Shown here: positions 7,547 through 14,895 of the stretch, piece after piece
How positions within the stretch are numbered: position 1 is the stretch's first letter
Layout: the number at the start of each line of letters is the position of its first letter
NCBI GenBank assembly: GCA_937993755.1
Contig: CALKMA010000008.1
Coordinates: forward strand, 1-31,380
Source of the DNA: HGM13233 sp900762805
GTDB taxonomy: Bacteria > Bacillota > Clostridia > Oscillospirales > Ruminococcaceae
DNA: 31,380 nt
Reading direction: 5' to 3'
Made by a program: the position numbers and the translations under genes
Notes under the pieces: generated by a model
Seen by the model: the letters and a program-made list of their open reading frames with translations, nothing else
Told to the model about the DNA's origin: nothing
Databases searched by the model: none

Positions 7547-9706
7547 ATGGATATCATCAAAACTTTGGCACATGAATTCAACCAGCGTGAAAACCACATT
7601 GAAAACGTCGTCAAGCTGATCGACGACGGCAGCACCATCCCCTTTATCGCCCGCTACCGCAAGGAGATGCACGGCTCGATGGACGACCAGCTGCTGCGCG
7701 AGATCGCCGATCGGCTGAGCTACCTGCGATCGCTCGACAAGCGGCGCGGCGAGATATCCGGCTCCATCACCGAGCAGGGCAAGATGACGGAGGAGCTTGA
7801 AAAGGCCATCGCCGCCGCGGCGACGCTGGCCGAGCTGGAGGATATCTACCGCCCTTACAAGCAGAAGCGCCGCACCCGCGCGACCGTTGCGCGGGAAAAG
7901 GGGCTGGAGCCGCTGGCTGATATTCTGCTGGCCGGCGAGGATCCCCGCCCGCTGACCGATATCGCCGCCGCCTTTATCGACGGGGAAAAGGGCGTCGCCA
8001 CCGTCGAGGAGGCGCTGGCCGGTGCCAACGACATCCTGGCCGAGCGTTTTTCTGACGACGCCGACATCCGCAAGCAGCTGCGCGAATACTACCGCGCCAC
8101 GGCGCTGGTGACCGCCAAGGCCGCCAAGGAGGAGGATTCGGTCTATCGGAACTATTACGAATATGCCGAGCCGGTCCGCAGCATCCTGAGCCACCGCGTG
8201 CTGGCCATCAATCGGGGCGAGCGCGAGGGCTTCCTGAAGGTCTCGATCGAGGCCGACGCCGAAAAGTCAGTCGCTATTGTCTGCCGCATGGCTGTGCCGG
8301 CCGGCAGCCGCTTCGCCGAAAGCCTGCGCGCCGCCGCGCAGGACGCCTACGACCGCCTCATTGCGCCGTCGCTTGAGCGCGAGATGCGCAGCAGCCTGAC
8401 CGACATGGCCAACGAGCAGGCCATCAAAATGTTCGGCCTCAACCTGCGGCCGCTTCTGATGCAGCCGCCCCTGCGCGGGCGCGTCACCATGGGCTTTGAC
8501 CCCGCCTACCGCACCGGCTGCAAGATCGCCGTCGTTGACGGCACCGGCAAGGTGCTCGACACCACCGTCGTCTACCCCACACCCCCGCACAGCGATACCG
8601 AAAAGGCCAAGCGTGTGCTGACGGCGCTCATCCGCAAGCACCATGTCACAGCCATCGCCATCGGCAACGGCACGGCCTCCAAGGAATCGGAGATTTTCGT
8701 TGCCGATATGCTCCGTGATCTGCCGGGCGTCGCCTATGCCATGGTCAACGAGGCCGGCGCATCGGTCTATTCGGCCTCCAAGCTGGGCGCCGCTGAATTC
8801 CCCGATTTCGATGTTTCCCTGCGCAGCGCCGTCTCGATCGCCCGCCGTCTGCAGGATCCGCTGGCCGAGCTGGTCAAGATCGACCCCAAATCCATCGGCG
8901 TCGGCCAGTATCAGCATGATATGCCGGCCTCACGCCTCGACGAAGTGCTGGGCGGCGTGGTGGAGGACTGCGTCAACGCCGTCGGCGTCGATGTCAACAC
9001 CGCCTCACCGGCGCTGCTGTCGCATATCTCCGGTCTGAGCAGCACCGTTGCCAAAAACATCGTGGCCTACCGCGAGCAGAACGGCGTGTTCCGCTCCCGC
9101 GCCGCCCTGCTGAAGGTCAAAGGGCTGGGCGCCAAGGCCTTTGAGCAGAGCGCCGGCTTCCTGCGCGTTGCCGGCGGCGAGGATATCCTTGACGACACCT
9201 CCGTCCACCCCGAATCCTATCCGGCCGCCCGCCGGCTGCTGACGCTGTGCGGGGTCGATGCTTCCGACCGCCGGGCGCTGCCCGGTCTGCCGGCGCGGCT
9301 CAGGCTGATCGGCGCACAGAAGGCGGCTGAGCAGTGCGGCGTCGGCGTTCCGACGATAACCGATATCGCCGACGCGCTGGCCAAGCCGGGGCGCGACCCG
9401 CGCGACGAGCTGCCCCGCCCGCAGCTGCGCACCGACGTGCTGGACATCAAAGACCTCAAGCCGGGTATGCGCTTCAGGGGGACCGTCCGCAACGTCATCG
9501 ACTTCGGCGTCTTTGTTGACATCGGCGTCCATCAGGACGGCCTTGTCCACATCTCCGAGCTTTGCGACCGCTATGTCCGGCATCCCTCCGAGGTCGTTAA
9601 GGTCGGCGATATTGTCGATGTTGTGGTGCTGAGCTGCGACGTGGCTAAAAAGCGCATTTCGCTGAGCATCAAAAAGGCCGGGGAGGTTTCGCCCGACCGA
9701 GTGTAG
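7547..9706 (+). CDS. tex: Tex family S1 RNA-binding transcription accessory protein
   Basis: Full-length Tex/YhgF-type protein (719 residues; the family is usually 700-780). Known members bind nucleic acid and influence transcription and stress tolerance, but the exact biochemical role is not settled. Domains in order: a helical N-terminal part (IPFIARYRKEMHGSMDDQ, then the typical DIYRPYKQKRRTRA); a YqgF/RNase H-like domain beginning near residue 320 (MGFDPAYRTGCKIAVVD); tandem helix-hairpin-helix motifs near 480-550 (VDVNTAS, FRSRAALLKVKGLGAKAFEQ); and a C-terminal S1 RNA-binding domain near 640-710 (FRGTVRNVIDFGVFVDIG, DGLVHISEL, ISLSIKK). ATG at 7547 follows AAAGGAAACGGC. It is a single-gene unit with a large hairpin about 100 nt after its stop. 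Confidence 0.97.
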   Translation: MDIIKTLAHEFNQRENHIENVVKLIDDGSTIPFIARYRKEMHGSMDDQLLREIADRLSYLRSLDKRRGEISGSITEQGKMTEELEKAIAAAATLAELEDIYRPYKQKRRTRATVAREKGLEPLADILLAGEDPRPLTDIAAAFIDGEKGVATVEEALAGANDILAERFSDDADIRKQLREYYRATALVTAKAAKEEDSVYRNYYEYAEPVRSILSHRVLAINRGEREGFLKVSIEADAEKSVAIVCRMAVPAGSRFAESLRAAAQDAYDRLIAPSLEREMRSSLTDMANEQAIKMFGLNLRPLLMQPPLRGRVTMGFDPAYRTGCKIAVVDGTGKVLDTTVVYPTPPHSDTEKAKRVLTALIRKHHVTAIAIGNGTASKESEIFVADMLRDLPGVAYAMVNEAGASVYSASKLGAAEFPDFDVSLRSAVSIARRLQDPLAELVKIDPKSIGVGQYQHDMPASRLDEVLGGVVEDCVNAVGVDVNTASPALLSHISGLSSTVAKNIVAYREQNGVFRSRAALLKVKGLGAKAFEQSAGFLRVAGGEDILDDTSVHPESYPAARRLLTLCGVDASDRRALPGLPARLRLIGAQKAAEQCGVGVPTITDIADALAKPGRDPRDELPRPQLRTDVLDIKDLKPGMRFRGTVRNVIDFGVFVDIGVHQDGLVHISELCDRYVRHPSEVVKVGDIVDVVVLSCDVAKKRISLSIKKAGEVSPDRV

Positions 9707-9810
9707 ACGGACAAACCGGCCCTGAGCGCTTTCTGCCCCTCCTTCGACGTCCTTCCGAATATGCCGGCTCTGCGTCCCGCCCCGCGGACCGGAAATGAAA
9801 AACGCTGATA

Positions 9811-9846
9811 CCGAACGGCCCTCTCCCCGCGGAGAGGGCCGTTCGG
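9811..9846 (+). terminator. strong hairpin after tex
   Basis: A perfect 16-bp stem, CCGAACGGCCCTCTCC paired with its complement, around a CCGC loop. It ends at 9846, about 105 nt past the tex stop. The + strand tail (CGTCTTCTTCC) is pyrimidine-rich but not a pure T-run, so termination efficiency is uncertain. Confidence 0.6.
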
Positions 9847-9973
9847 CGTCTTCTTCCGGCCGCGCGATGCACGGGCGGCCCGACGGCGGTATCCTTTTGC
9901 AGACCGGCGCCGCCGCAAGCCTTCCCGACCGCGCGATGCGCGGGCGGCTTGATCGGAACGGCTGCCCCTATCC

Positions 9974-10282
9974 GTCCGACCGCCGTGCGGCACCCCGCCG
10001 CCCTTGAAAGTCACCGGTGCCCGGCTCTCCGCTGTTCCGACGTTCTGGCGAGGGTAAGGTCGCTCCTCACCGCTCGGCCATCGGCTGTGCCGTCACCATC
10101 CCTGTCTGTCCGACCGCCGTGCGGCTTTCCGCCTTTCCGACACACTCTTTATCCGGCCCGTTCTTCACCTCCGCCGCAGCTGCCTGCCCCTCCCGCCGGC
10201 AAAAGGCACCCCACCGCCCCGCCCGGCCTGCCTTCCGTGCCCGAAACGGCCGCGCCCTTCGGCCGTCCGACCGCCGTGCGGC
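9974..10282. repeat. three copies of an 18-bp direct repeat
   Basis: GTCCGACCGCCGTGCGGC occurs exactly at 9974-9991, 10108-10125 and 10265-10282, with start-to-start distances of 134 and 157 bp. The sequences between copies are unrelated. All copies are upstream of the SGNH-XRE operon promoter. Confidence 0.75.
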
Positions 10283-10319
10283 CATTCCGGCGCCTCACGG
10301 CACTGTCTGCCCCTCCCAT

Positions 10320-10348
10320 TTGACATATTTCGTCTTTCGCGCTACAAT
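10320..10348 (+). promoter_or_regulatory. near-consensus sigma-A promoter of the SGNH-XRE operon
   Basis: TTGACA (10320-10325), a 17-nt spacer and TACAAT (10343-10348), 28 nt before the ATG at 10376. Confidence 0.85.
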
Positions 10349-10375
10349 GGTCTTAATATGGGAGGGTTTTTGCCT

Positions 10376-11188
10376 ATGAAAAAATTCACCAAAAAACAGG
10401 CGCGCCGCAACCGCATCATTGCGCTGTCGGTGCTGGTGGCGCTGATCACCGTTATCATCGTCGTTTCGGTTTCCTCCTGCAGCCAGTCCGGCCCCGCCGA
10501 GACCTATACCGAGTCCGGCCCCACACAGGCCGATGAAAACACCAAGCTGCTGACCGGCCGCGATCTCTACGACTTCACTCAGCCGGTACCCGAATCGTCC
10601 GCTGTTTCCGACGCGTGGTTTTCCGACGCGCTCTTTATCGGCGAATCGCACATCGGCGGCATGGTAGCGCCCACGGTGCTGCTCCCCAATGCCGATGTCT
10701 GCTATGCCAACGGCGCCTCGGTCGCATCCGGCATCGGGCAGCCCCTGCTTCTCGGCGATACCGAGCAGCCGCTGCGCGATATCCTGTCGCAGAAGACCTA
10801 CGGCAAAATCTACATCCAGTTCGGCCTCAACGAGCTGGGCTTTTCCAATAAGGATGCTTTTTCGGGCTATTATGGCACGCTGGTCAGCGAGATCCTCGCG
10901 CTGCAGCCCACCGCAGAGGTCTATCTGCTGTCGATCCTGCCTGTTTCGGCCGGGGTGGACGCCGGCGGCGTCTACACACAGGCCGCTGTTCAGCGCTACA
11001 ACAGCGATATCGCCGCCATCGCCGCCCGCCGCAAGCTGTTCTACCTTGATATCGCCGCCGCCTTCACCGGGGAGGACGGCTATATCGACGCCGACAGCAC
11101 CGGCAACGGCATCAACCTCCGCGGCGACCGTTACGGCACCTGGGTACAATACCTGCGCACCCATGTGCCGCCGGAATATGTCCGGTGA
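10376..11188 (+). CDS. SGNH/GDSL hydrolase-like lipoprotein with altered active site
   Basis: A 270-residue extracytoplasmic protein of the SGNH/GDSL hydrolase superfamily. A basic N-terminus and hydrophobic segment (14-33) end in VSSC, which fits a lipobox with Cys35 as the lipidated residue. A single membrane anchor is the alternative. Block I is FIGES (residues 87-91, S91) where FIGDS is usual. Block III is FGLNELG with N152. The final block, where the family has D-x-x-H followed by a GYxxWVxYLRTH-like end, reads NGIN (244-247) before RYGTWVQYLRTH, so both the Asp and the His of the expected triad appear replaced by Asn. I start it at ATG 10376, because the ATG at 10358 lies inside the GGAGGG ribosome binding site. 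It overlaps the following XRE gene by 4 nt. Relatives act on surface polysaccharide esters, but this copy may be inactive or binding-only. Confidence 0.8.
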   Translation: MKKFTKKQARRNRIIALSVLVALITVIIVVSVSSCSQSGPAETYTESGPTQADENTKLLTGRDLYDFTQPVPESSAVSDAWFSDALFIGESHIGGMVAPTVLLPNADVCYANGASVASGIGQPLLLGDTEQPLRDILSQKTYGKIYIQFGLNELGFSNKDAFSGYYGTLVSEILALQPTAEVYLLSILPVSAGVDAGGVYTQAAVQRYNSDIAAIAARRKLFYLDIAAAFTGEDGYIDADSTGNGINLRGDRYGTWVQYLRTHVPPEYVR

Positions 11189-11580
11189 ACGAGCTCGAAC
11201 ACTTCCGTGAAGCAGCCGGTCTGTCGCTGGCGGCCGCCGCCCGCGCCATCGGTCTGCCGGCTGTCGCCCTTGAACGCTGTGAAGCCGGCCGTCGGTCGCT
11301 GACGCGTGCCCAGCTGGCCAAGCTGGCGCGTCTCTATGGCGTGTCCTACGCCGAGCTGTGCGGTCTTTCACGTCCCGACGCCCCGCCTTCGCCCGGTCAA
11401 TGGTACCTGGTCTCCCACGGCGGCGTCACGACAGCCTACTGCGCCGGAGAACCGGCGGTCGTCGGCGGTCTGGCGCTGGTGCTGTCGGGCGGCCGTCTCT
11501 GCGAGCGGCGGGTGACCGAACAGCTGCTGGCCTCCGGCCGCATTGTCGCTGCCGCCCGAAAAGAAATCCGGGAATTATAA
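11185..11580 (+). CDS. XRE family helix-turn-helix regulator
   Basis: A 131-residue protein with an N-terminal XRE/Cro-type helix-turn-helix (about residues 3-60: LSLAAAARAIGLPAVALERCEAG, then LTRAQLAKLARLYGVSYAELCGL). The C-terminal part of about 70 residues (QWYLVSHGGVTTAYCAGE and following) is not recognised and is probably an effector-binding or dimerisation region. The start is GTG at 11185, overlapping the TGA of the SGNH gene by 4 nt. No separate ribosome binding site is evident, so it is probably translated by coupling. Its fixed ratio to the SGNH protein suggests a shared function or autoregulation of the operon. Targets cannot be deduced. Confidence 0.8.
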   Translation: MNELEHFREAAGLSLAAAARAIGLPAVALERCEAGRRSLTRAQLAKLARLYGVSYAELCGLSRPDAPPSPGQWYLVSHGGVTTAYCAGEPAVVGGLALVLSGGRLCERRVTEQLLASGRIVAAARKEIREL

Positions 11581-12357
11581 ATACGGCCGGCGCTCCCTTT
11601 CTAAACAACAAATCAAAAAATATTGGTCGGCCTGTTGAAAAGGCGCGGCGTGCGATCCGCGCCCTTCAGACGACGCTGTGCCGGCACCCTCTGTTTCAAG
11701 CGATAAATGAAAAGGGCTATGCTCGAAATACGGATAACGCCCGGCCCCTGCGCGGCGGACGCCGCTCTGCGGCTCAAAGCAGCGGCTCCCCGCTTTTATC
11801 CCGCCCGCACCGGCGCTTCTCGGCGATAGATCGGCCCTCTCCGCCCCAAAGCTCCGGCGCGCTTCCGCGCAAAACAAGCGGGAGCCCCGGCGCGGCGCTT
11901 TTCATCGGGACCCGTATGGAACACGGGTGTTTTACGGCACCGTCCGTTCGGATAAAGAAATGTCAAAAACCGGCTCATGCTGCGCCGGCCATTGGCCGCC
12001 CCAGAAAGTCCCGCCGCCGGTCCCCGAAGCACCTTGTCGGTCAAAACCTCTCCAGCGCGCCGAGCGCTCGGCAAAAGCTGCCCGCAAGCCCCATTTCAGA
12101 AGCGGTCTCCGTCCTTCAGCCGAAGCGGCACTCCGCCCGCGCCCCGATCGGGGCCGCTGTCTTACCTTCCTGCTGCGGCTCAGGGCGGCTCCTCCTCTCT
12201 CCGATCCCCCGTGCTTCAGAAGCATAAGCCCGGCTGTCTTTTCCCCCGCCCGCACCGGCGCACCGATAAAGCCGCCCCCTTTCTCATCCGAACACCGCCC
12301 CGACCTTCCCGCCCGCGCAGGCACGCCCTGCGACTGCCACCCTTTTGGAGGACTTCC
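11581..12357. other. long C-rich intergenic region upstream of cardiolipin synthase
   Basis: No gene is supported in 777 nt. Open frames here are Arg/Pro/Ser-rich and lack motifs or start signals. A 17-bp sequence, CCCGCCCGCACCGGCGC, occurs at 11800-11816 and 12245-12261. A weak hairpin, ACCCGT (11910-11915)/ACGGGT (11923-11928), is followed by GTTTTAC. The second half is strongly C-rich and G-poor on the + strand. No clear promoter for the next gene was found. Confidence 0.55.
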
Positions 12358-13878
12358 ATGAAAAGCAACAAAACCAGGCTGTCCGGCCGCATGATCCTCT
12401 GCATCGTCCTGCTGGTGCTCCAGCTGGTGCTGGTGTTTTGCTCGGTATTCTGGCTGAGCGAGTATTACTCGGCCATCTACTACTGGGCGCTGACAGCCTT
12501 TACCGCGCTTGCCGGTCTGACCATCGTCAACTCGCGCAGCAACCCCGACTTCAAGGTCGCGTGGCTTGTCATGATCGCGCTGATGCCCTTTGCCGGGCTT
12601 TCGCTCTACGCGCTGTTCGGCAACAAACAGATCGGCCGCCGGCAGGCCAAGCGCATCGATGGCGTGCAGGCGCACCTGATCGAGCTGCTGCCGCAGAACC
12701 GCAAGCTGGAGGCCCTGTCGCCTGATGCCGCCCTGCAGGCCCACTATCTGGCACGCTATGCCTATGCCCCCGTGTGGGGGAATACAGCCGTCACCTACTT
12801 CAGCTTCGGCGAGGAAAAATTCGCCGAGCTGCTGCGCCAGCTTGAAGGCGCCAAAAAATTCATTTTTATTGAATATTTTATCATCAGCCCCGGCAAGATG
12901 TGGTCGGGCGTGCTCGATATCCTGACGCGCAAGGCGGCCGAGGGGCTTGACGTCCGTGTGCTGTACGACGATTTCGGCTCGGCCAAAAAGCTGCCTGACC
13001 AATACTACCGCACGCTGCGCGAGCGGGGCATCCGTGCTTACAGCTACAACAAGGTCACGCCGGTGCTTGACGTCCGCCTCAACAACCGCGACCACCGCAA
13101 GATCGTCATCATTGACGGCAATGTCGGCTTCACCGGCGGCGTCAATCTGGCCGATGAGTATATCAATGAGATCCATCCCTACGGCCACTGGAAGGACTGC
13201 GCCGTCATGCTGCAGGGGGCCGGCGTTTACAACCTCACCATGATGTTCCTTTCGCTGTGGGACACCGTTGACTCTACCGAGGAAACCGCCGATTTCCGCC
13301 CCGATCCCACCTTTGCCGCCTCTCTGCCCGAAAACGGCTTTGTCATCCCCTACGGCGACTATCCCTTCGATAACGAGCCGGTCGGCCGCAACGTCTACCT
13401 CAATCTGATCAACCGCGCCCGCAAAAGCATCCACATCTGCACCCCGTACCTCGTTCCCGACAACGAGACGGTCACGGCGCTCTGCAATGCCGCCAAAAGC
13501 GGCATCGAGGTCTCCATCGTCACCCCGTTCATCCCCGACAAGAGCTATGTTTTTACCGTCACCCGCTCCTTTTATGATGTCCTCATCGAGAGCGGCGTGC
13601 ATATTTACGAGTATACGCCCGGCTTTATCCACTCCAAAAGCTTTGTGGTAGACGGCGAATACGCCACCGTCGGCACCGTCAACCTCGACTACCGCAGCTT
13701 TTACTTTCACCTTGAATGCGGCGTCTGGATGTACCGGACGTCCTGCATCGCCGATATGGAGGCCGACTTTGCGCGCACGGTTGCCGTCAGCACACCGCCC
13801 GGCCGGAAGATCGTCCACCCCAATTTCATGGTGCGCCTCGGCCGGTCGATCATGCGGCTGGTCGCACCGCTGATGTAG
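12358..13878 (+). CDS. cls: cardiolipin synthase (phospholipase D family)
   Basis: Membrane enzyme of the phospholipase D superfamily that joins two phosphatidylglycerol molecules into cardiolipin plus glycerol. The 506-residue protein has hydrophobic segments near 11-33, 40-58 and 66-87, which suits the Bacillus-type Cls N-terminus. Two HKD catalytic motifs follow: HRKIVIID (H246, K248, D253) and HSKSFVVD (H425, K427, D432). Each is followed by the expected TGGVNLADEY and VGTVNLDYRS blocks. ATG at 12358 is preceded by TTTGGAGGACTTCC. The reading frame extends far upstream, but that part is non-coding in character. Single-gene unit. A minor-lipid PLD-type synthase with another alcohol acceptor is the only serious alternative. 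Confidence 0.95.
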   Translation: MKSNKTRLSGRMILCIVLLVLQLVLVFCSVFWLSEYYSAIYYWALTAFTALAGLTIVNSRSNPDFKVAWLVMIALMPFAGLSLYALFGNKQIGRRQAKRIDGVQAHLIELLPQNRKLEALSPDAALQAHYLARYAYAPVWGNTAVTYFSFGEEKFAELLRQLEGAKKFIFIEYFIISPGKMWSGVLDILTRKAAEGLDVRVLYDDFGSAKKLPDQYYRTLRERGIRAYSYNKVTPVLDVRLNNRDHRKIVIIDGNVGFTGGVNLADEYINEIHPYGHWKDCAVMLQGAGVYNLTMMFLSLWDTVDSTEETADFRPDPTFAASLPENGFVIPYGDYPFDNEPVGRNVYLNLINRARKSIHICTPYLVPDNETVTALCNAAKSGIEVSIVTPFIPDKSYVFTVTRSFYDVLIESGVHIYEYTPGFIHSKSFVVDGEYATVGTVNLDYRSFYFHLECGVWMYRTSCIADMEADFARTVAVSTPPGRKIVHPNFMVRLGRSIMRLVAPLM

Positions 13879-14028
13879 CGCCCGCCGCTGCCGCACAGGG
13901 AAAGCCCGAAGCCTCCGGCGGCCTTTTCCCGTCCGCAAGGAAAAATGGCATGCTTGACAAGCCTGCTTGCTGGTATGCAAGAGCCGGATCGGGTACAATG
14001 GAGCCGTATCAGAAAGGGGGGCGTTTCC

Positions 14029-14673
14029 ATGAACAGCAGCCTCGCCGGCAGCATTGCCGCTCTGCGGAAAAAGCACGGGCTGTCGCAGGAGCAGCTCGCC
14101 GAAAAGCTCTGCGTTTCCCGACAGGCCGTCTCGAACTGGGAGCGCGGCGCCGCCGTGCCCTCCCTTGAAATGCTGGTGCTCATGGCGCAGCTGTTCGGCG
14201 TCGAGCTGTCGGCTCTGGTAAGCGGAGAGGCCGCCGAGGCCGAGCCGTCCCGGACGGCGCAGCCCTGCCGGACGGCGCTGCTGCCGGCCTCCGCCGTGCT
14301 GGCCGCCCTGCACTTCACCCTCGCTCTTCTGGGGCGGGTGGATCTTCTTCCTGTCGTTCTGATCCCCGGCACGCTGGTCGGGCTGACCGCCCTGATCCAC
14401 TTTACTTTCCGCCACGTCACCGCACAGAACGATTTGTCTATCATAGCCGGCTTTGACAGGAAAAGGGATGATGCGGAAATCGTGAAAAAGCAGCTCGCCA
14501 CGATCGACCTGCTCAATCAGGGCCTTGTTCTGCTCTTCAACCTCCTGTTCTTCGCCATGTACAGCGGGCCGCGGGAGGGGCAGCTGACCGCCAGCCTTAT
14601 TTTTCTGGGCACTTATGTGCTTGGCTTTTGCATGATCGTTGTCGGCGTCAACCTGAAAATGAAGTCGCGGTGA
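14029..14673 (+). CDS. XRE family regulator with C-terminal membrane domain
   Basis: A 214-residue protein joining an N-terminal XRE helix-turn-helix (about 8-62: LRKKHGLSQEQLAEKL, VSRQAVSNWERG) to a membrane domain with four predicted segments (about 82-101, 106-124, 161-179 and 187-206). This architecture is common in Firmicutes, where the DNA-binding domain is held at the membrane and is thought to respond to envelope signals. ATG at 14029 follows AGAAAGGGGGG. A TACAAT box (13994-13999) precedes it without a good -35 at the right distance. The nearby TTGACA (13954-13959) is 34 nt away, too far for a single promoter. The sequence between them holds short inverted repeats, which could be an operator. 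A bidirectional terminator follows. Confidence 0.85.
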   Translation: MNSSLAGSIAALRKKHGLSQEQLAEKLCVSRQAVSNWERGAAVPSLEMLVLMAQLFGVELSALVSGEAAEAEPSRTAQPCRTALLPASAVLAALHFTLALLGRVDLLPVVLIPGTLVGLTALIHFTFRHVTAQNDLSIIAGFDRKRDDAEIVKKQLATIDLLNQGLVLLFNLLFFAMYSGPREGQLTASLIFLGTYVLGFCMIVVGVNLKMKSR

Positions 14674-14736
14674 CCGGGCCGGTCCCCCGCAAGGAAGCTC
14701 CCGTCTATTACAGCTTCTTCTTTACCCGGACATAAA

Positions 14737-14773
14737 AGCTCCTCCGAACGGCGCTGCGCCGTGCGGAGGAGCT
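14737..14773. terminator. bidirectional terminator between the XRE gene and ackA
   Basis: AGCTCCTCCG (14737-14746) pairs with CGGAGGAGCT (14764-14773), with a further GC stem inside. On the + strand the tail is TCTGTTTTCGTTTTC, and on the - strand it is TTTTATG. It therefore serves the rightward XRE gene and the leftward ackA. Confidence 0.75.
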
Positions 14774-14792
14774 TCTGTTTTCGTTTTCTTCC

Positions 14793-14812
14793 GCCCGCCG
14801 CGGCGGGCTTTT
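14793..14812 (+). terminator. second hairpin with T-tail
   Basis: Palindrome GCCCGCCG/CGGCGGGC followed by TTTTATG on the + strand. It follows the bidirectional terminator by 20 nt and probably backs it up for rightward transcription. Confidence 0.5.
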
Positions 14813-14895
14813 ATGTGTTCGGCATGCCGGCTCACGCGCCGGCGTCGGGCCTTTTGCCGGCATCGGGCGCGCCGCCCATGCCCGCGGCCGTCCGG

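Larger units (their letters stand above)
9707..10319. other. intergenic region with terminator and dispersed 18-bp repeats
   Basis: No gene is supported. It holds a long hairpin (9811-9846), an 18-bp sequence present three times, and a second repeat, CGCGCGATGC(A/G)CGGGCGGC, at 9861-9879 and 9930-9948. Most of the stretch is C-rich and G-poor on the + strand. The promoter of the next gene begins at 10320. Confidence 0.6.

Noticed and set aside
10358..10375. Longer N-terminus of the SGNH protein from ATG 10358
   Set aside because: The extra codons are the ribosome binding site (GGAGGG) of the real start at 10376.
13954..13999. TTGACA and TACAAT before the membrane-linked XRE gene as one promoter
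   Set aside because: The boxes are 34 nt apart, twice the usual spacing. Only the TACAAT box could be part of a promoter, with a poor -35.
11932..14415. 827-residue leftward open frame opposite cardiolipin synthase
   Set aside because: It is the antisense shadow of a gene with two intact HKD motifs. The translation is low-complexity, with no motif or start signal.
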